Source: Azophilus sp965215035 (GTDB lineage Bacteria; Pseudomonadota; Gammaproteobacteria; Pseudomonadales; Azotimanducaceae). From it: 64,000 nt of DNA. The notes beneath the pieces were generated by a model. It ran no database searches, was not told the origin of the DNA, and saw nothing but the letters and a program-made list of their open reading frames with translations. Below, piece by piece: positions 9,063 to 18,994 of the stretch. The stretch's first letter is position 1; every line of letters begins with the position of its first letter. Made by a program: the position numbers and the translations under genes. The DNA is taken from NCBI GenBank assembly GCA_965215035.1, contig OZ244040.1, forward strand, positions 3,596,001-3,660,000, in the 5' to 3' direction.

Positions 9063-9086
9063 GCGCGCTTTTTGCACACGATCACC

Positions 9087-9968
9087 ATGCCGAGTTTCCA
9101 AAACGGCGGCCTGAATCTCTACTACGAGCAATGGGGTGCTCGGTCGAATCCCCCGCTGCTGCTGATTCACGGCCTCTCGTGCCAGCTCATTCACTGGCCC
9201 CGGGCCTTCATCGACCTGCTGACCGGTGCGGGATACCGCGTCATCGCCATGGACAACCGCGATATCGGCCGATCGGACCTTTTGGACACACCGGTAGCGG
9301 ATCGCCTTGCAATACTGGCGGATCCAACGGCCCACCCCTGCCCCTACACGCTAAGCGACATGGCGGGCGATGTCGCGGCCCTGCTCAACCACTTAGGCCA
9401 GGCGGGCGCGCATATCGTGGGGCTGTCGATGGGCGGAATGATCGCGCAGACCCTGGCCATCGAGCAGCCGGAGCGATGTTTCAGCCTGACCTCCATCATG
9501 TCCAACAGCGGCAACCCGGATTTACCGGAAGGCGATGAGGCGGCCCGGGCAGCGTTCTTGGCGCCGCTACCCGCCGAACGGGAAGCGGCCATCGCCCAAT
9601 ATCAGCGGGCCTGGGTAGCCGTTGGCGGCCCGCATTTCAATTCCATGCGCGTGGGCCTCGCCCGGATGTCGGAGCAGGCCATGGAACGGCAATTCTCCGC
9701 GGATGGCTTCACTCGCCAACTACTGGCGATCCTAAACCAGCCAGATCGCCGTGCGGCACTGGCCAAGGTCGAGATACCCGGGCTGGTGATACACGGCAGC
9801 GCCGACCCGCTGGTGCCCCCGGCGGCGGGAGAGGATACCGCCAACGCCCTGGCCAACGGGCGCCTAGTGGTCGTAGACAAGCTCGGCCATGATCTCCCGG
9901 ACCCCCTGCTGCCCGAGATCGCACGGCATATCGTCGAACACATCGGCACCGTACGCGCCACCAGGTAA
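9087..9968 (+). CDS. Alpha/beta hydrolase
   Basis: 293 residues from ATG 9087 (a TTG at 9072 in frame is less likely). It has the classic fold sequence: PPLLLIHGLSCQ with the oxyanion HG, MDNRDIGRSD, and the nucleophile elbow GLSMGG with Ser 114. The acid is the Asp in HGSADPLVPP and the base the His in KLGHDLPDPL. The spacing is normal for a soluble esterase or lactonase of about 30 kDa. There is no signal peptide, so it is cytoplasmic. It runs in the same direction as the cyclopropane synthase-like gene 58 bases downstream. That gene has its own TATAAT, so they need not be one transcript. Substrate unknown. Confidence 0.85.
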   Translation: MPSFQNGGLNLYYEQWGARSNPPLLLIHGLSCQLIHWPRAFIDLLTGAGYRVIAMDNRDIGRSDLLDTPVADRLAILADPTAHPCPYTLSDMAGDVAALLNHLGQAGAHIVGLSMGGMIAQTLAIEQPERCFSLTSIMSNSGNPDLPEGDEAARAAFLAPLPAEREAAIAQYQRAWVAVGGPHFNSMRVGLARMSEQAMERQFSADGFTRQLLAILNQPDRRAALAKVEIPGLVIHGSADPLVPPAAGEDTANALANGRLVVVDKLGHDLPDPLLPEIARHIVEHIGTVRATR

Positions 9969-9996
9969 TCCGCGCAGCCCCTTGCGCGAACGCCCC

Positions 9997-10002
9997 TATA
10001 AT
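9997..10002 (+). promoter_or_regulatory. Candidate -10 box for the cyclopropane synthase gene
   Basis: A perfect TATAAT 25 bases before the ATG at 10027 in otherwise GC-rich DNA. No clear -35 at 16-18 bases. The ribosome site AGGGA follows just before the start. Confidence 0.4.
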
Positions 10003-10026
10003 CTTATAACTTCGATAGGGACGCAT

Positions 10027-11256
10027 ATGAAACTACAAGGCCTTGGTTTATTAGAGAAATTCGTCCGCCACGGCGAGTTAACCCTCATCGACCATCAGGG
10101 CGACCGCCATGTCCTTGGGCAAGGCGAACCCCGCGCGGCCCTGCGGCTAAACACCCGCTCGACCCTAGGCATCATGGCGCGCAATCCACAACTGAAGCTC
10201 GGTGAGGCCTACATGGACCAGTTGTGGGACATCACCGACGGCACGCTGCACGACCTGCTGACCCTATTGCGCCTTAACCTGGAGCCCGCCTTCGCCGGCA
10301 ATCGCCGCTGGCACCCCGTTCAGGCGCTGCTTTCGTCCTGGAACGGAATCACCGCCAGCCGGCGCAACGTAAGCCACCACTACAACCTAGACGAGCCCCT
10401 GTTTCGTGCCTGCCTCGACCGGGCCATGCACTACTCCTGCGCCTATTTCCGCGACCCCGACATGAGCCTTGAGGCGGCCCAGCAAGCCAAGAGCGAACAC
10501 ATCGCCGCCAAGCTGGGGCTGCGTCCCGGTCACCGTGTACTGGATATCGGCTGCGGCTGGGGGAGTCTGGCCATGCACCTGGCCGAGCACCACGGCGTTT
10601 CCGTCACGGGCCTCACCCTGTCGTCCGAACAGCTTCGCGTTGCCCAGGACTCGGCGCGCAGCCAAGGGCTTGGGGACCGCGTGGAATTCCTCCTCGAGGA
10701 CTACCGGCAGCACCGGGGCGACTACGACCGTATCGTCTCGGTGGGCATGTTCGAGCATGTGGGCAAACAGAACATCGGGCGCTTCTTCGACGCGGTGCGC
10801 CAATGCCTCGCACCGGATGGGGTGGCCTTGCTGCACACCATCGCCAGCAAGGAACCGCCAATGCCCGTCAACCCGTGGATTCGCCGCTATATCTTCCCCG
10901 GCGGCTACATTCCGTCGTTGTCCGATATCGCGCCGGCGGTGGAGCGCACCGGGCTGGTGACGGCCGATATCGAGGTGCTGCGGCGCCACTACGCGCTCAC
11001 CCTGCGGGAATGGAACCGGCGCTTCCAGACCGTGCGCGCCCGCTTTGCGGACGCCAAGGGCGAGCGGTTCTGCCGAATGTGGGAGTTCTACCTGGTCATC
11101 TCCCAGACCGCCTTCGAGATCGGCGACCTGGTGGTGCTGCAATGGCTTATCGCCGGGAACAACGAGGCGGTTCCGATCACCCGCGACTACCTGTACGGCA
11201 AAGCGCAGCCCGCCATCGCCGCCGCACAACCGCGTCAGGTCGCCGGGGGCACCTGA
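10027..11256 (+). CDS. cfa: Cyclopropane-fatty-acyl-phospholipid synthase family SAM methyltransferase
   Basis: 409 residues, preceded by AGGGA at good spacing. The N-terminal ~130 residues form the family's lipid-contact domain. The SAM site follows: VLDIGCGWGSLAMHLAEHHG (about residue 170), VTGLTLSSEQL and DYRQHRGDYDRIVSVGMFEHVG. The C-terminal part has FFDAVRQCLAPDGVALLHTI, the IFPGGYIPSLSDI segment and REWNRRFQTVRARF, as in Cfa and mycolic-acid cyclopropane synthases. Expected activity is methylene or methyl transfer from SAM to the double bond of an unsaturated phospholipid acyl chain, at the inner membrane. It stands alone, convergent with the F420 oxidoreductase at 11292. Whether the product is cyclopropane or a methyl-branched chain cannot be told. 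Confidence 0.88.
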   Translation: MKLQGLGLLEKFVRHGELTLIDHQGDRHVLGQGEPRAALRLNTRSTLGIMARNPQLKLGEAYMDQLWDITDGTLHDLLTLLRLNLEPAFAGNRRWHPVQALLSSWNGITASRRNVSHHYNLDEPLFRACLDRAMHYSCAYFRDPDMSLEAAQQAKSEHIAAKLGLRPGHRVLDIGCGWGSLAMHLAEHHGVSVTGLTLSSEQLRVAQDSARSQGLGDRVEFLLEDYRQHRGDYDRIVSVGMFEHVGKQNIGRFFDAVRQCLAPDGVALLHTIASKEPPMPVNPWIRRYIFPGGYIPSLSDIAPAVERTGLVTADIEVLRRHYALTLREWNRRFQTVRARFADAKGERFCRMWEFYLVISQTAFEIGDLVVLQWLIAGNNEAVPITRDYLYGKAQPAIAAAQPRQVAGGT

Positions 11257-11291
11257 ACGACACCGGCAAACGCCATGCCGAGGGGCGGCGT

Positions 11292-12206
11292 TCAGCCCTT
11301 GAGGCTTGCCAGGAACTCCAGGGTTCGCTCGTAGGCGCCCTCTTCCACATCCATGATGGCGGCATTGAAGTCGGTGACGCCCATGCCCTCCAGGCGCCCA
11401 ATCTCGCCCCGCAGCCCATTTTCGTCGCCCACCATGGCGATGTCGGCAGGGCCGTCGGCGCCTTCCCGGTCCAGCATCGCCCGATAGCTTGGCAGTTGGC
11501 CATACATCGCTAAGTTGCCCGCAATCTTCGCCCGCGCCGCGTCGGGCTTGTTGGTCAGCACCATCGGATAGCCGCCGACGACCTGCGGTGCCGGCCGCCC
11601 GGCCGCAGCGGCCGCCGCGGTCAGCCGCTTGATCACATGCTCTTCCATGGTCTTCGGCCCCACCATCCAGGTGTTGGTTCCATCCGCGAGTTCTCCGGCA
11701 ACCTGCAACATGGCGGGGCCGAGGGCGGCAACCACCACCGCCATGCCCTCGGAACCGGGAACATCCAGGGACAAGCCCCGCACCCGGTACTCCTCGCCGG
11801 AAAAATGCGCCGCCTCACCCCGAACCAGGGGCATGAGCACGCCCAGGTATTCACGCATATGCGCCGCCCGGCGGCGATAGGACAGGCCCAGCATGCCTTC
11901 GATGACGATCTGATGGGACAACCCGATTCCCAACGTAAAGCGGCCGCCGCAGGCCACCTGGGTGGTCAGCGCCTGCTGGGCAATCGCCGTGGGGTGGCGC
12001 GGGTAGGTCGGCGTTACCGCGGTACCAACGCGGAGTCGCTCGGTCTCCCGACCGATGAGGGCCAGGGTGGAGATCGCGTCGAAGGAAAAGACGTTGGCGA
12101 GCCAGGCGCTGTCAAGGCCCACAGCCTCGACACGCTTGGCCACGCCAATCAGGTCGTCCAGGGTTTTCCGGGTACCATCGGCCCCGATCATGATTCCGAT
12201 ACGCAA
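11292..12206 (-). CDS. LLM-class F420-dependent oxidoreductase
   Basis: 304 residues, luciferase-like TIM-barrel. The start is TTG 12206, supported by a strong GGGAGG five bases upstream. Visible features: RIGIMIGADGTRKTLDDLI at the N-terminus, GLDSAWLANVFSFDAISTLA, GTAVTPTYPRHPTAIAQQAL (substrate/cofactor loop), GRFTLGIGLSHQIVIEGMLG and LADGTNTWMVGPKTM near the barrel end. These match the F420-dependent subgroup rather than FMN monooxygenases. It would use F420H2 to reduce, or F420 to oxidise, an unknown substrate. It is divergent from the npdG-cofEDC genes at 12709, consistent with a shared cofactor. Family sure; substrate unknown. Confidence 0.85.
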   Translation of the reverse strand: MRIGIMIGADGTRKTLDDLIGVAKRVEAVGLDSAWLANVFSFDAISTLALIGRETERLRVGTAVTPTYPRHPTAIAQQALTTQVACGGRFTLGIGLSHQIVIEGMLGLSYRRRAAHMREYLGVLMPLVRGEAAHFSGEEYRVRGLSLDVPGSEGMAVVVAALGPAMLQVAGELADGTNTWMVGPKTMEEHVIKRLTAAAAAAGRPAPQVVGGYPMVLTNKPDAARAKIAGNLAMYGQLPSYRAMLDREGADGPADIAMVGDENGLRGEIGRLEGMGVTDFNAAIMDVEEGAYERTLEFLASLKG

Positions 12207-12211
12207 GGTTG

Positions 12212-12217
12212 CCTCCC
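12212..12217 (-). promoter_or_regulatory. Shine-Dalgarno site deciding a TTG start
   Basis: GGGAGG on the minus strand, five bases before TTG 12206. It supports the TTG as the real start of the F420 oxidoreductase; the next in-frame ATG (12191) would cut the first beta strand. Confidence 0.6.
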
Positions 12218-12233
12218 AATGTCCTGCCAGATA

Positions 12234-12312
12234 GCGGTTCAGTTTGAATTCCGGCCCTATCGAACTGCCTATGCGCCGAGGCTGCCATGATCCACAAATT
12301 CAAACGGAGCCA
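12234..12312. repeat. Palindromic interspersed repeat, copy A (~79 bp)
   Basis: Imperfect inverted ends (AGCGGTTCAGTTTGAATTCC and the complement of AATTCAAACGGAGCCACT) around a ~45-base core that includes CATGATCCACAAATTC. The same element lies in reverse orientation at 18770-18851 and a diverged one at 61170-61248. Non-coding, between divergent genes. Confidence 0.7.
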
Positions 12313-12708
12313 CTACCTCCCGCCAAAGTCAGTACCCACAATAAACCAAACAGGGCCAAAGAAGCGATCCCCTTATGGGCCACCCTGCTGAACCTGCCCG
12401 GGGGCCGGTTGATGTGGAATCGCTCCTTGGGGGCCAAGTGGGTACAACTGCTGCTGGTGCATGCTCCTTTGTTTGGGGCCGGAGAATGTTATCCCCCTTG
12501 GCCCGTTTCGGTTCTGGCGTGTTGCACTAGCAAGTTGAATCCAGGTGCCGATGCGCCAATATGGCCTGAACGCGTGGCACAGGACACTCAATTGGCGTCA
12601 TAATCCGCAACCTTTTGCGGGAGGCTTGGCGGGTGCCCGCCGGAGAACCCTCGGCTATCCTTGGGAACCCCCTGGGAATTCGCCGGGAACCCGAGTTTTG
12701 GAGACAAG
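12313..12708. other. Non-coding spacer before the F420 genes with imperfect inverted repeats
   Basis: No gene is supported here. An imperfect inverted repeat pairs GTACCCAC at 12332-12339 with GTGGGTAC at 12438-12445, with further matching bases inside (CCAAGGAGCGATTCC versus GAAGCGATCCCC). It resembles a decayed mobile element rather than an attenuator. The promoter for npdG must lie in the last ~100 bases, but I see no good box. Confidence 0.4.
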
Positions 12709-13386
12709 ATGAGCAAAGCAGCGGTCAAGGAAACCATCGCCATTCTGGGCGGAACCGGCGACCTCGGTACGGGTCTGGCCATTCGCTGGTCCAAGGCCGG
12801 CCACAAGATAGTCATAGGCTCGCGCACGCTATCCAAAGCCCAGAAGGCCGTGGCCAACCTGCACAGGATCAGCCCGGAAACGCCGGCCGAGGCCATGGAA
12901 AACGGCGATGCCGCGGTCGCCGGCGATATCGTGGTGCTGACCGTGCCCGCCAAGCACCAGCTAGCGACCCTTGCCGGCGTTAAGGATGCGTTGCGCGGCA
13001 AGATCCTTATCGACGTGACCGTCCCCCTGGAACCCCCGCGGGTGGGTACCGTGCAGCTACCGCCCGAGGGCAGCGCCGGCAGGCGCGCTCAGGAATTGCT
13101 CGGCAAGGGTGTCATGGTCGTTTCCGCCTTCCAGAACGTCGCCGCCCACCTGCTGCAGAAAGATGTGCGCATTGAATGCGATGTGCTGGTGGCCGGCAAC
13201 AAGAAGGCCGCACGGAACAAGGTTATCCAACTCGTCGGCGAGGCCGGCATGACCGGTTGGCACGCCGGCCCCATCGACAACGCCGCCGCCGCCGAGGCCC
13301 TAACCTCGGTCCTGATTCAGATCAATCGCCGCCACGACATCTCCCATTCCGGGATCAGGATAGTCGGCCAAGCCAGCCACCCATGA
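12709..13386 (+). CDS. npdG: NADPH-dependent F420 reductase (F420:NADP oxidoreductase)
   Basis: 225 residues from ATG 12709, with GGAG six bases upstream; an upstream in-frame TTG at 12661 lacks this. The N-terminal Rossmann motif is IAILGGTGDLGTGLA, followed by KIVIGSRTLSKAQ, where Ser/Arg are typical NADP 2'-phosphate contacts. VVSAFQNVAAHLL and GPIDNAAAAEALT belong to the F420-binding half in this family. Known reaction: hydride transfer between NADPH and F420, here likely making F420H2 for the oxidoreductase at 11292. The stop overlaps the cofE start (ATGA), marking a four-gene F420 operon. Confidence 0.9.
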   Translation: MSKAAVKETIAILGGTGDLGTGLAIRWSKAGHKIVIGSRTLSKAQKAVANLHRISPETPAEAMENGDAAVAGDIVVLTVPAKHQLATLAGVKDALRGKILIDVTVPLEPPRVGTVQLPPEGSAGRRAQELLGKGVMVVSAFQNVAAHLLQKDVRIECDVLVAGNKKAARNKVIQLVGEAGMTGWHAGPIDNAAAAEALTSVLIQINRRHDISHSGIRIVGQASHP

Positions 13387-14216
13387 CGGCCGGCCTTGGC
13401 TTCTTCGCCGTTCCCGGGCTGCCGATGGTCCAAAGCGGCGACGATTTGGCCAACCTGCTCGCCGAGGCACTGTCCAAGACCGACTTTGATCTCACCGACG
13501 CGGATGTCGTCTGTATCGCCCAGAAGATCGTCTCCAAGGCGGAGGGCCGCGCGGTGCCGCTCGCCAAGGTGCAACCGGGCCCGGAAGCCGTGCGCCTGGC
13601 TCGGGAAACCGAAAAGGATCCCAGACTGGTGCAGCTTATTCTGGACGAATCCACGGAAGTCATGCGGCAACGGCCGGGGGTACTCATCGTGCGGCATCGG
13701 CTGGGTTTCGTCTGCGCCCATGCCGGCATCGATCAATCGAATATCGACCATGGCGACGGCGAACACGCCCTGCTGCTGCCGACGGACCCGGATCGGTCGG
13801 CGGCGGAACTGCGCACAGGGCTCTTCGAACAGACGGGCAGGTCCGTGGGCGTTGTTATCACCGACAGCCACAACCGGCCCTGGCGCCTGGGCACGGTCGG
13901 TATGGCAATTGGAGCATCCGGCATCGGCGTGCTCGATGACCGCCGCGGAACAACCGACCTGTACGGCCGGGAACTGCGGGTCACCCTCAGCAACCGTGCC
14001 GACGCCATCGCCGCGGCGGCGACGCTGCTGATGGGCGAGACCATCGAACAGATTCCCGTGGTAATCGCCCGGGCTATAGCGCCCCTGGGGGGCGGTGCTA
14101 CACCGGAGCCGGGCGAAGTGGAGGGTGGCATCGCCGCCCGGGGCATAGCGTCCCTGGGGAGCGATGATACGGCCAGATTGATCAACCGCCCCCTGGAAGA
14201 GGATTTGTTCCGATAA
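13383..14216 (+). CDS. cofE: Coenzyme F420:L-glutamate ligase
   Basis: 277 residues, single-domain CofE (no FbiB-type nitroreductase fusion). Landmarks: FFAVPGLPMVQSGDDLANLL, ADVVCIAQKIVSKAEGRAV, GFVCAHAGIDQSNID, SVGVVITDSHNRPWRLGTVG and GIGVLDDRRGTTDLYGREL. The enzyme adds glutamates to F420-0 using GTP, in the cytoplasm. It is joined to npdG by ATGA. Its TAA shares one base with the ATG of a duplicated cofD start (TAATG). The last 29 codons (from 14129) and the cofD start were duplicated in tandem, so the original direct cofE-cofD junction has been moved 125 bases downstream. Confidence 0.92.
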   Translation: MTAGLGFFAVPGLPMVQSGDDLANLLAEALSKTDFDLTDADVVCIAQKIVSKAEGRAVPLAKVQPGPEAVRLARETEKDPRLVQLILDESTEVMRQRPGVLIVRHRLGFVCAHAGIDQSNIDHGDGEHALLLPTDPDRSAAELRTGLFEQTGRSVGVVITDSHNRPWRLGTVGMAIGASGIGVLDDRRGTTDLYGRELRVTLSNRADAIAAAATLLMGETIEQIPVVIARAIAPLGGGATPEPGEVEGGIAARGIASLGSDDTARLINRPLEEDLFR

Positions 14217-14380
14217 TGGCCTATCTCGCCCTAACCGGCGGCATCGGTGGCGCCATCGCCGCCCGGGGCATAGCGTCCCTCGGGAGCGATGATACGGCCA
14301 GATCGATCAACCGCCCCCTGGAAGAGGATTTGTTCCGATAATGGCCTATCTCGCCCTAACCGGCGGCATCGGTGGCGCCA
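14129..14380. repeat. 125-bp tandem duplication across the cofE/cofD junction
   Basis: 14129-14255 and 14254-14380 match with two differences seen (CCTGGGGAG/CCTCGGGAG and AGATTGATC/AGATCGATC). Each copy holds the 3' end of cofE plus the first 13 codons of cofD. The period is 125, so the frames change but the TAATG junction is recreated at both ends. Confidence 0.95.
14216..14341 (+). pseudogene. 41-codon chimeric ORF: cofD start fused to cofE end
   Basis: Created by the tandem duplication. It starts at the duplicated cofD ATG (MAYLALTGGIGGA), passes the join, and continues in the cofE frame to PLEEDLFR and TAA. It overlaps cofE by one base upstream and true cofD by one base downstream. A stable function is unlikely. 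It probably serves to carry ribosomes from cofE to cofD, because translational coupling is preserved at both junctions. Confidence 0.75.
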
Positions 14381-15270
14381 AGCTGGCCCTGGGCCTAGCC
14401 CATGTGCTCGGTGCCGGGGACATCGCCTTCGTCGTGAACACGGGCGATGACTTCGAGCACCTGGGGCTGCACATCTCGCCCGACATCGACACGCTAACCT
14501 ACACCCTCGCCGGTAGAAGCAATACCGAAACCGGATGGGGCCGCGGGGACGAGACCTGGCATTGCATGGCCACATTGGAAGAGTTGGGCGGCGCAACCTG
14601 GTTCCGCCTCGGCGACCGGGACCTGGGTTTGCACCTGATGCGAACCCACATGTTGGCTCAGGGTGCCACGCTCACCGAAGTGACGGCCCATGTCGGCAGG
14701 GCGCTGGGTATCGCCCACCCGATTCTGCCCATGACGGACGACCCGGTTCGCACCGTCGTCCACACAAAGACCGGGGCCCTCGCCTTCCAGCACTATTTCG
14801 TCCGCGACCGCTGCCGACCCGAAGCCACGGGTTTCGAATTTGCGGGGGCTTCCGCAGCGGCGCCGAATCCCGCCATCCTGGAGGCGCTGGGGAGTTGCCA
14901 GGGCATCCTGATCTGTCCCTCCAACCCGTTTGTCTCCATCGACCCAATTCTTGCCGTCCCGGGCCTGCGCACCGCGCTGCAGGCCGCTACGGCCCCGGTG
15001 GTGGTGGTATCGCCCATCGTCGGCGGCAGGGCGATCAAGGGGCCGACGGCCAAAATGATGCGGGAACTGAACATACCCGCCACCGCCCGGCAGGTGGCGC
15101 TCCACTACGGCGACCTGCTCGACGGCTTTCTGCTCGACCAAAGGGACGCGGCACAGCATGGTAAACTAGGAATTCCGACCGCTGTGGCCCAGTCTGTCAT
15201 GGTGACCCTTGATGATCGTATGCGGCTCGCCGAGGCCACATTGCGCTTCCTGGAACACCTGAAGAGCTAG
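14341..15270 (+). CDS. cofD: 2-phospho-L-lactate transferase (F420-0 synthase)
   Basis: 309 residues. It begins LALTGGIGGAKLALGLAHVL, the nucleotide/Fo-binding motif of CofD/FbiA, and has FVVNTGDDFEHLGLHISPDIDTLTYTLAG split over two motifs (NTGDDFEHLGLH; DIDTLTY), then LGDRDLGLHLMRT, ICPSNPFVSIDPIL and VVSPIVGGRAIKGP. It couples the guanylylated phospho-acid made with CofC to Fo, giving F420-0 (or the 3-phosphoglycerate form known in some proteobacteria). Its own start follows the duplicated segment, again as TAATG. The first copy of this start at 14216 cannot yield CofD. Confidence 0.93.
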   Translation: MAYLALTGGIGGAKLALGLAHVLGAGDIAFVVNTGDDFEHLGLHISPDIDTLTYTLAGRSNTETGWGRGDETWHCMATLEELGGATWFRLGDRDLGLHLMRTHMLAQGATLTEVTAHVGRALGIAHPILPMTDDPVRTVVHTKTGALAFQHYFVRDRCRPEATGFEFAGASAAAPNPAILEALGSCQGILICPSNPFVSIDPILAVPGLRTALQAATAPVVVVSPIVGGRAIKGPTAKMMRELNIPATARQVALHYGDLLDGFLLDQRDAAQHGKLGIPTAVAQSVMVTLDDRMRLAEATLRFLEHLKS

Positions 15271-15273
15271 CAG

Positions 15274-15963
15274 TTGCCTGCGCACGGCCAGCACGAAGCG
15301 AGCCGTCCGGCGGTGTGGGCTGTGGTGCCGGTCAAGCGCTTCGAGCGGGCCAAGAAGCGTCTGGCCGGCATACTCGAAAGCGACGAGCGCCGGGCACTCA
15401 TGCTGGCCATGGCCCGGGACGTTTTGACCGCCCTATCCAAGTCCCGCCGGCTCGGCGGCATCCTGATCGTCTCCCGGTCGCCCGAAGCCGACCAGCTCGC
15501 GGCGTCTTTCGGTACCGAACGATTCGCCGAAAGTGCCGCGGCCAATCTGCCCGGCGCGCTGGAGGCGGCGGCGGACCATCTCACCGAGCACTACGCCGCC
15601 GATGGCATCTTCGTGGTGCCCGCCGATGTGCCCTTGATCCGCGCCGATGAAATCGACGCACTACTTCGCCACCACGAGGCGGTAACGGTGTTGCCCGACC
15701 GGAACCGGGTGGGCACCAACGGTCTCATTTGTTCGCCGCCCCGGGCGATAAAGTTCGTTTTCGACGGCAAAAGCTTCGAGCCACATCTACAGTGCGCCAG
15801 GGCGGCCGGCATAGCGCCGAGGGTTGTGGCGGACAGCCGCTTCACCCTCGATGTGGATACACCCGACGACCTGAATCATCTACTGCAGCTCGGCCCCGCC
15901 ACCCAAACGGGCAGGTACCTGCGGCGGGCAGGAATAGCGGCACGCCTGCCCACCTTCGGTTGA
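15274..15963 (+). CDS. cofC: 2-phospho-L-lactate (or 3-phosphoglycerate) guanylyltransferase
   Basis: 229 residues from TTG 15274, three bases after cofD; a GTG at 15313 is an alternative that starts just before the WAVVPVKRFERAKKRL motif. That motif is the nucleotidyltransferase signature of CofC/FbiD. VVPADVPLIRADEID carries the metal-binding acidic residues and TLDVDTPDDLNHLL is the conserved end. It activates a phospho-acid with GTP for CofD. In bacteria the acid may be PEP, 2-phospholactate or 3-phosphoglycerate; sequence inspection alone does not settle this. The Fo synthase (cofG/cofH or fbiC) is not in the window. Confidence 0.88.
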   Translation: MPAHGQHEASRPAVWAVVPVKRFERAKKRLAGILESDERRALMLAMARDVLTALSKSRRLGGILIVSRSPEADQLAASFGTERFAESAAANLPGALEAAADHLTEHYAADGIFVVPADVPLIRADEIDALLRHHEAVTVLPDRNRVGTNGLICSPPRAIKFVFDGKSFEPHLQCARAAGIAPRVVADSRFTLDVDTPDDLNHLLQLGPATQTGRYLRRAGIAARLPTFG

Positions 15964-16105
15964 GCCGGGGCCGTTATCCCGCTTGGGCCGGCCAGGGTGC
16001 CGAGTGCCGCCGTGCCGCCGCTTGCGGGTTGCGCCGGACCCGGCAGCCTGTCGGGCTTAGATACTTTGAATCATGAACCCGCCCGCGCCGAGCAGGCAGC
16101 GTCAG

Positions 16106-18640
<2,535 letters not shown>

Positions 18641-18994
18641 AGTGGCTTCTCCGTCGAGTAATTGAATACGGAAACTGTGCGGGGGATGACAACGGGCGAG
18701 CATCTCTCCGCCAACCCGTATATTCGTCAACCATACTCCAAAGAACCTGGCGGGGCAATCGGCTCTAGCGGCTCAGTTTGAATTTGTGGATCATGGCAAG
18801 GCCGTCCCACATGGAATTCGACGCAGCCAGAATTCAAACTGAGTCGCTACCCAATCGGCTCTAGCAGCCAGCAGTAATTCTCACTATGGCTTTCAGCCGC
18901 CGCATAGGGAGGGTTTGCCGGTCGATGCGGCCCCAACCAAGCCGGAAATGCAGGGCACTAATGCGCCGAACAGTGGAATTGGACGCCGACCCGT
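18641..18994. other. Spacer between the giant surface protein and the TonB receptor gene
   Basis: 354 bases without a gene. It carries palindromic repeat copy B (18770-18851) with its flanking duplication, and should include the promoter of the receptor. No terminator with a T-run is visible for the 27.7-kb gene that ends at 18995. Confidence 0.5.
18756..18865. mobile_element. Palindromic repeat copy B with 14-bp flanking direct repeats (MITE-like)
   Basis: The element 18770-18851 has ends GGCTCAGTTTGAATT and, on the other strand, GACTCAGTTTGAATT. It is bounded by an exact 14-base direct repeat, CAATCGGCTCTAGC, at 18756-18769 and 18852-18865, as expected for a target-site duplication. The core contains TTTGTGGATCATGGCA, the reverse complement of the copy at 12234-12312. 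No transposase is present. Confidence 0.7.

Noticed and set aside
12244..12603. 119-codon plus-strand ORF in the gap before npdG
   Set aside because: It starts inside palindromic copy A and covers decayed inverted repeats; no recognisable domain.
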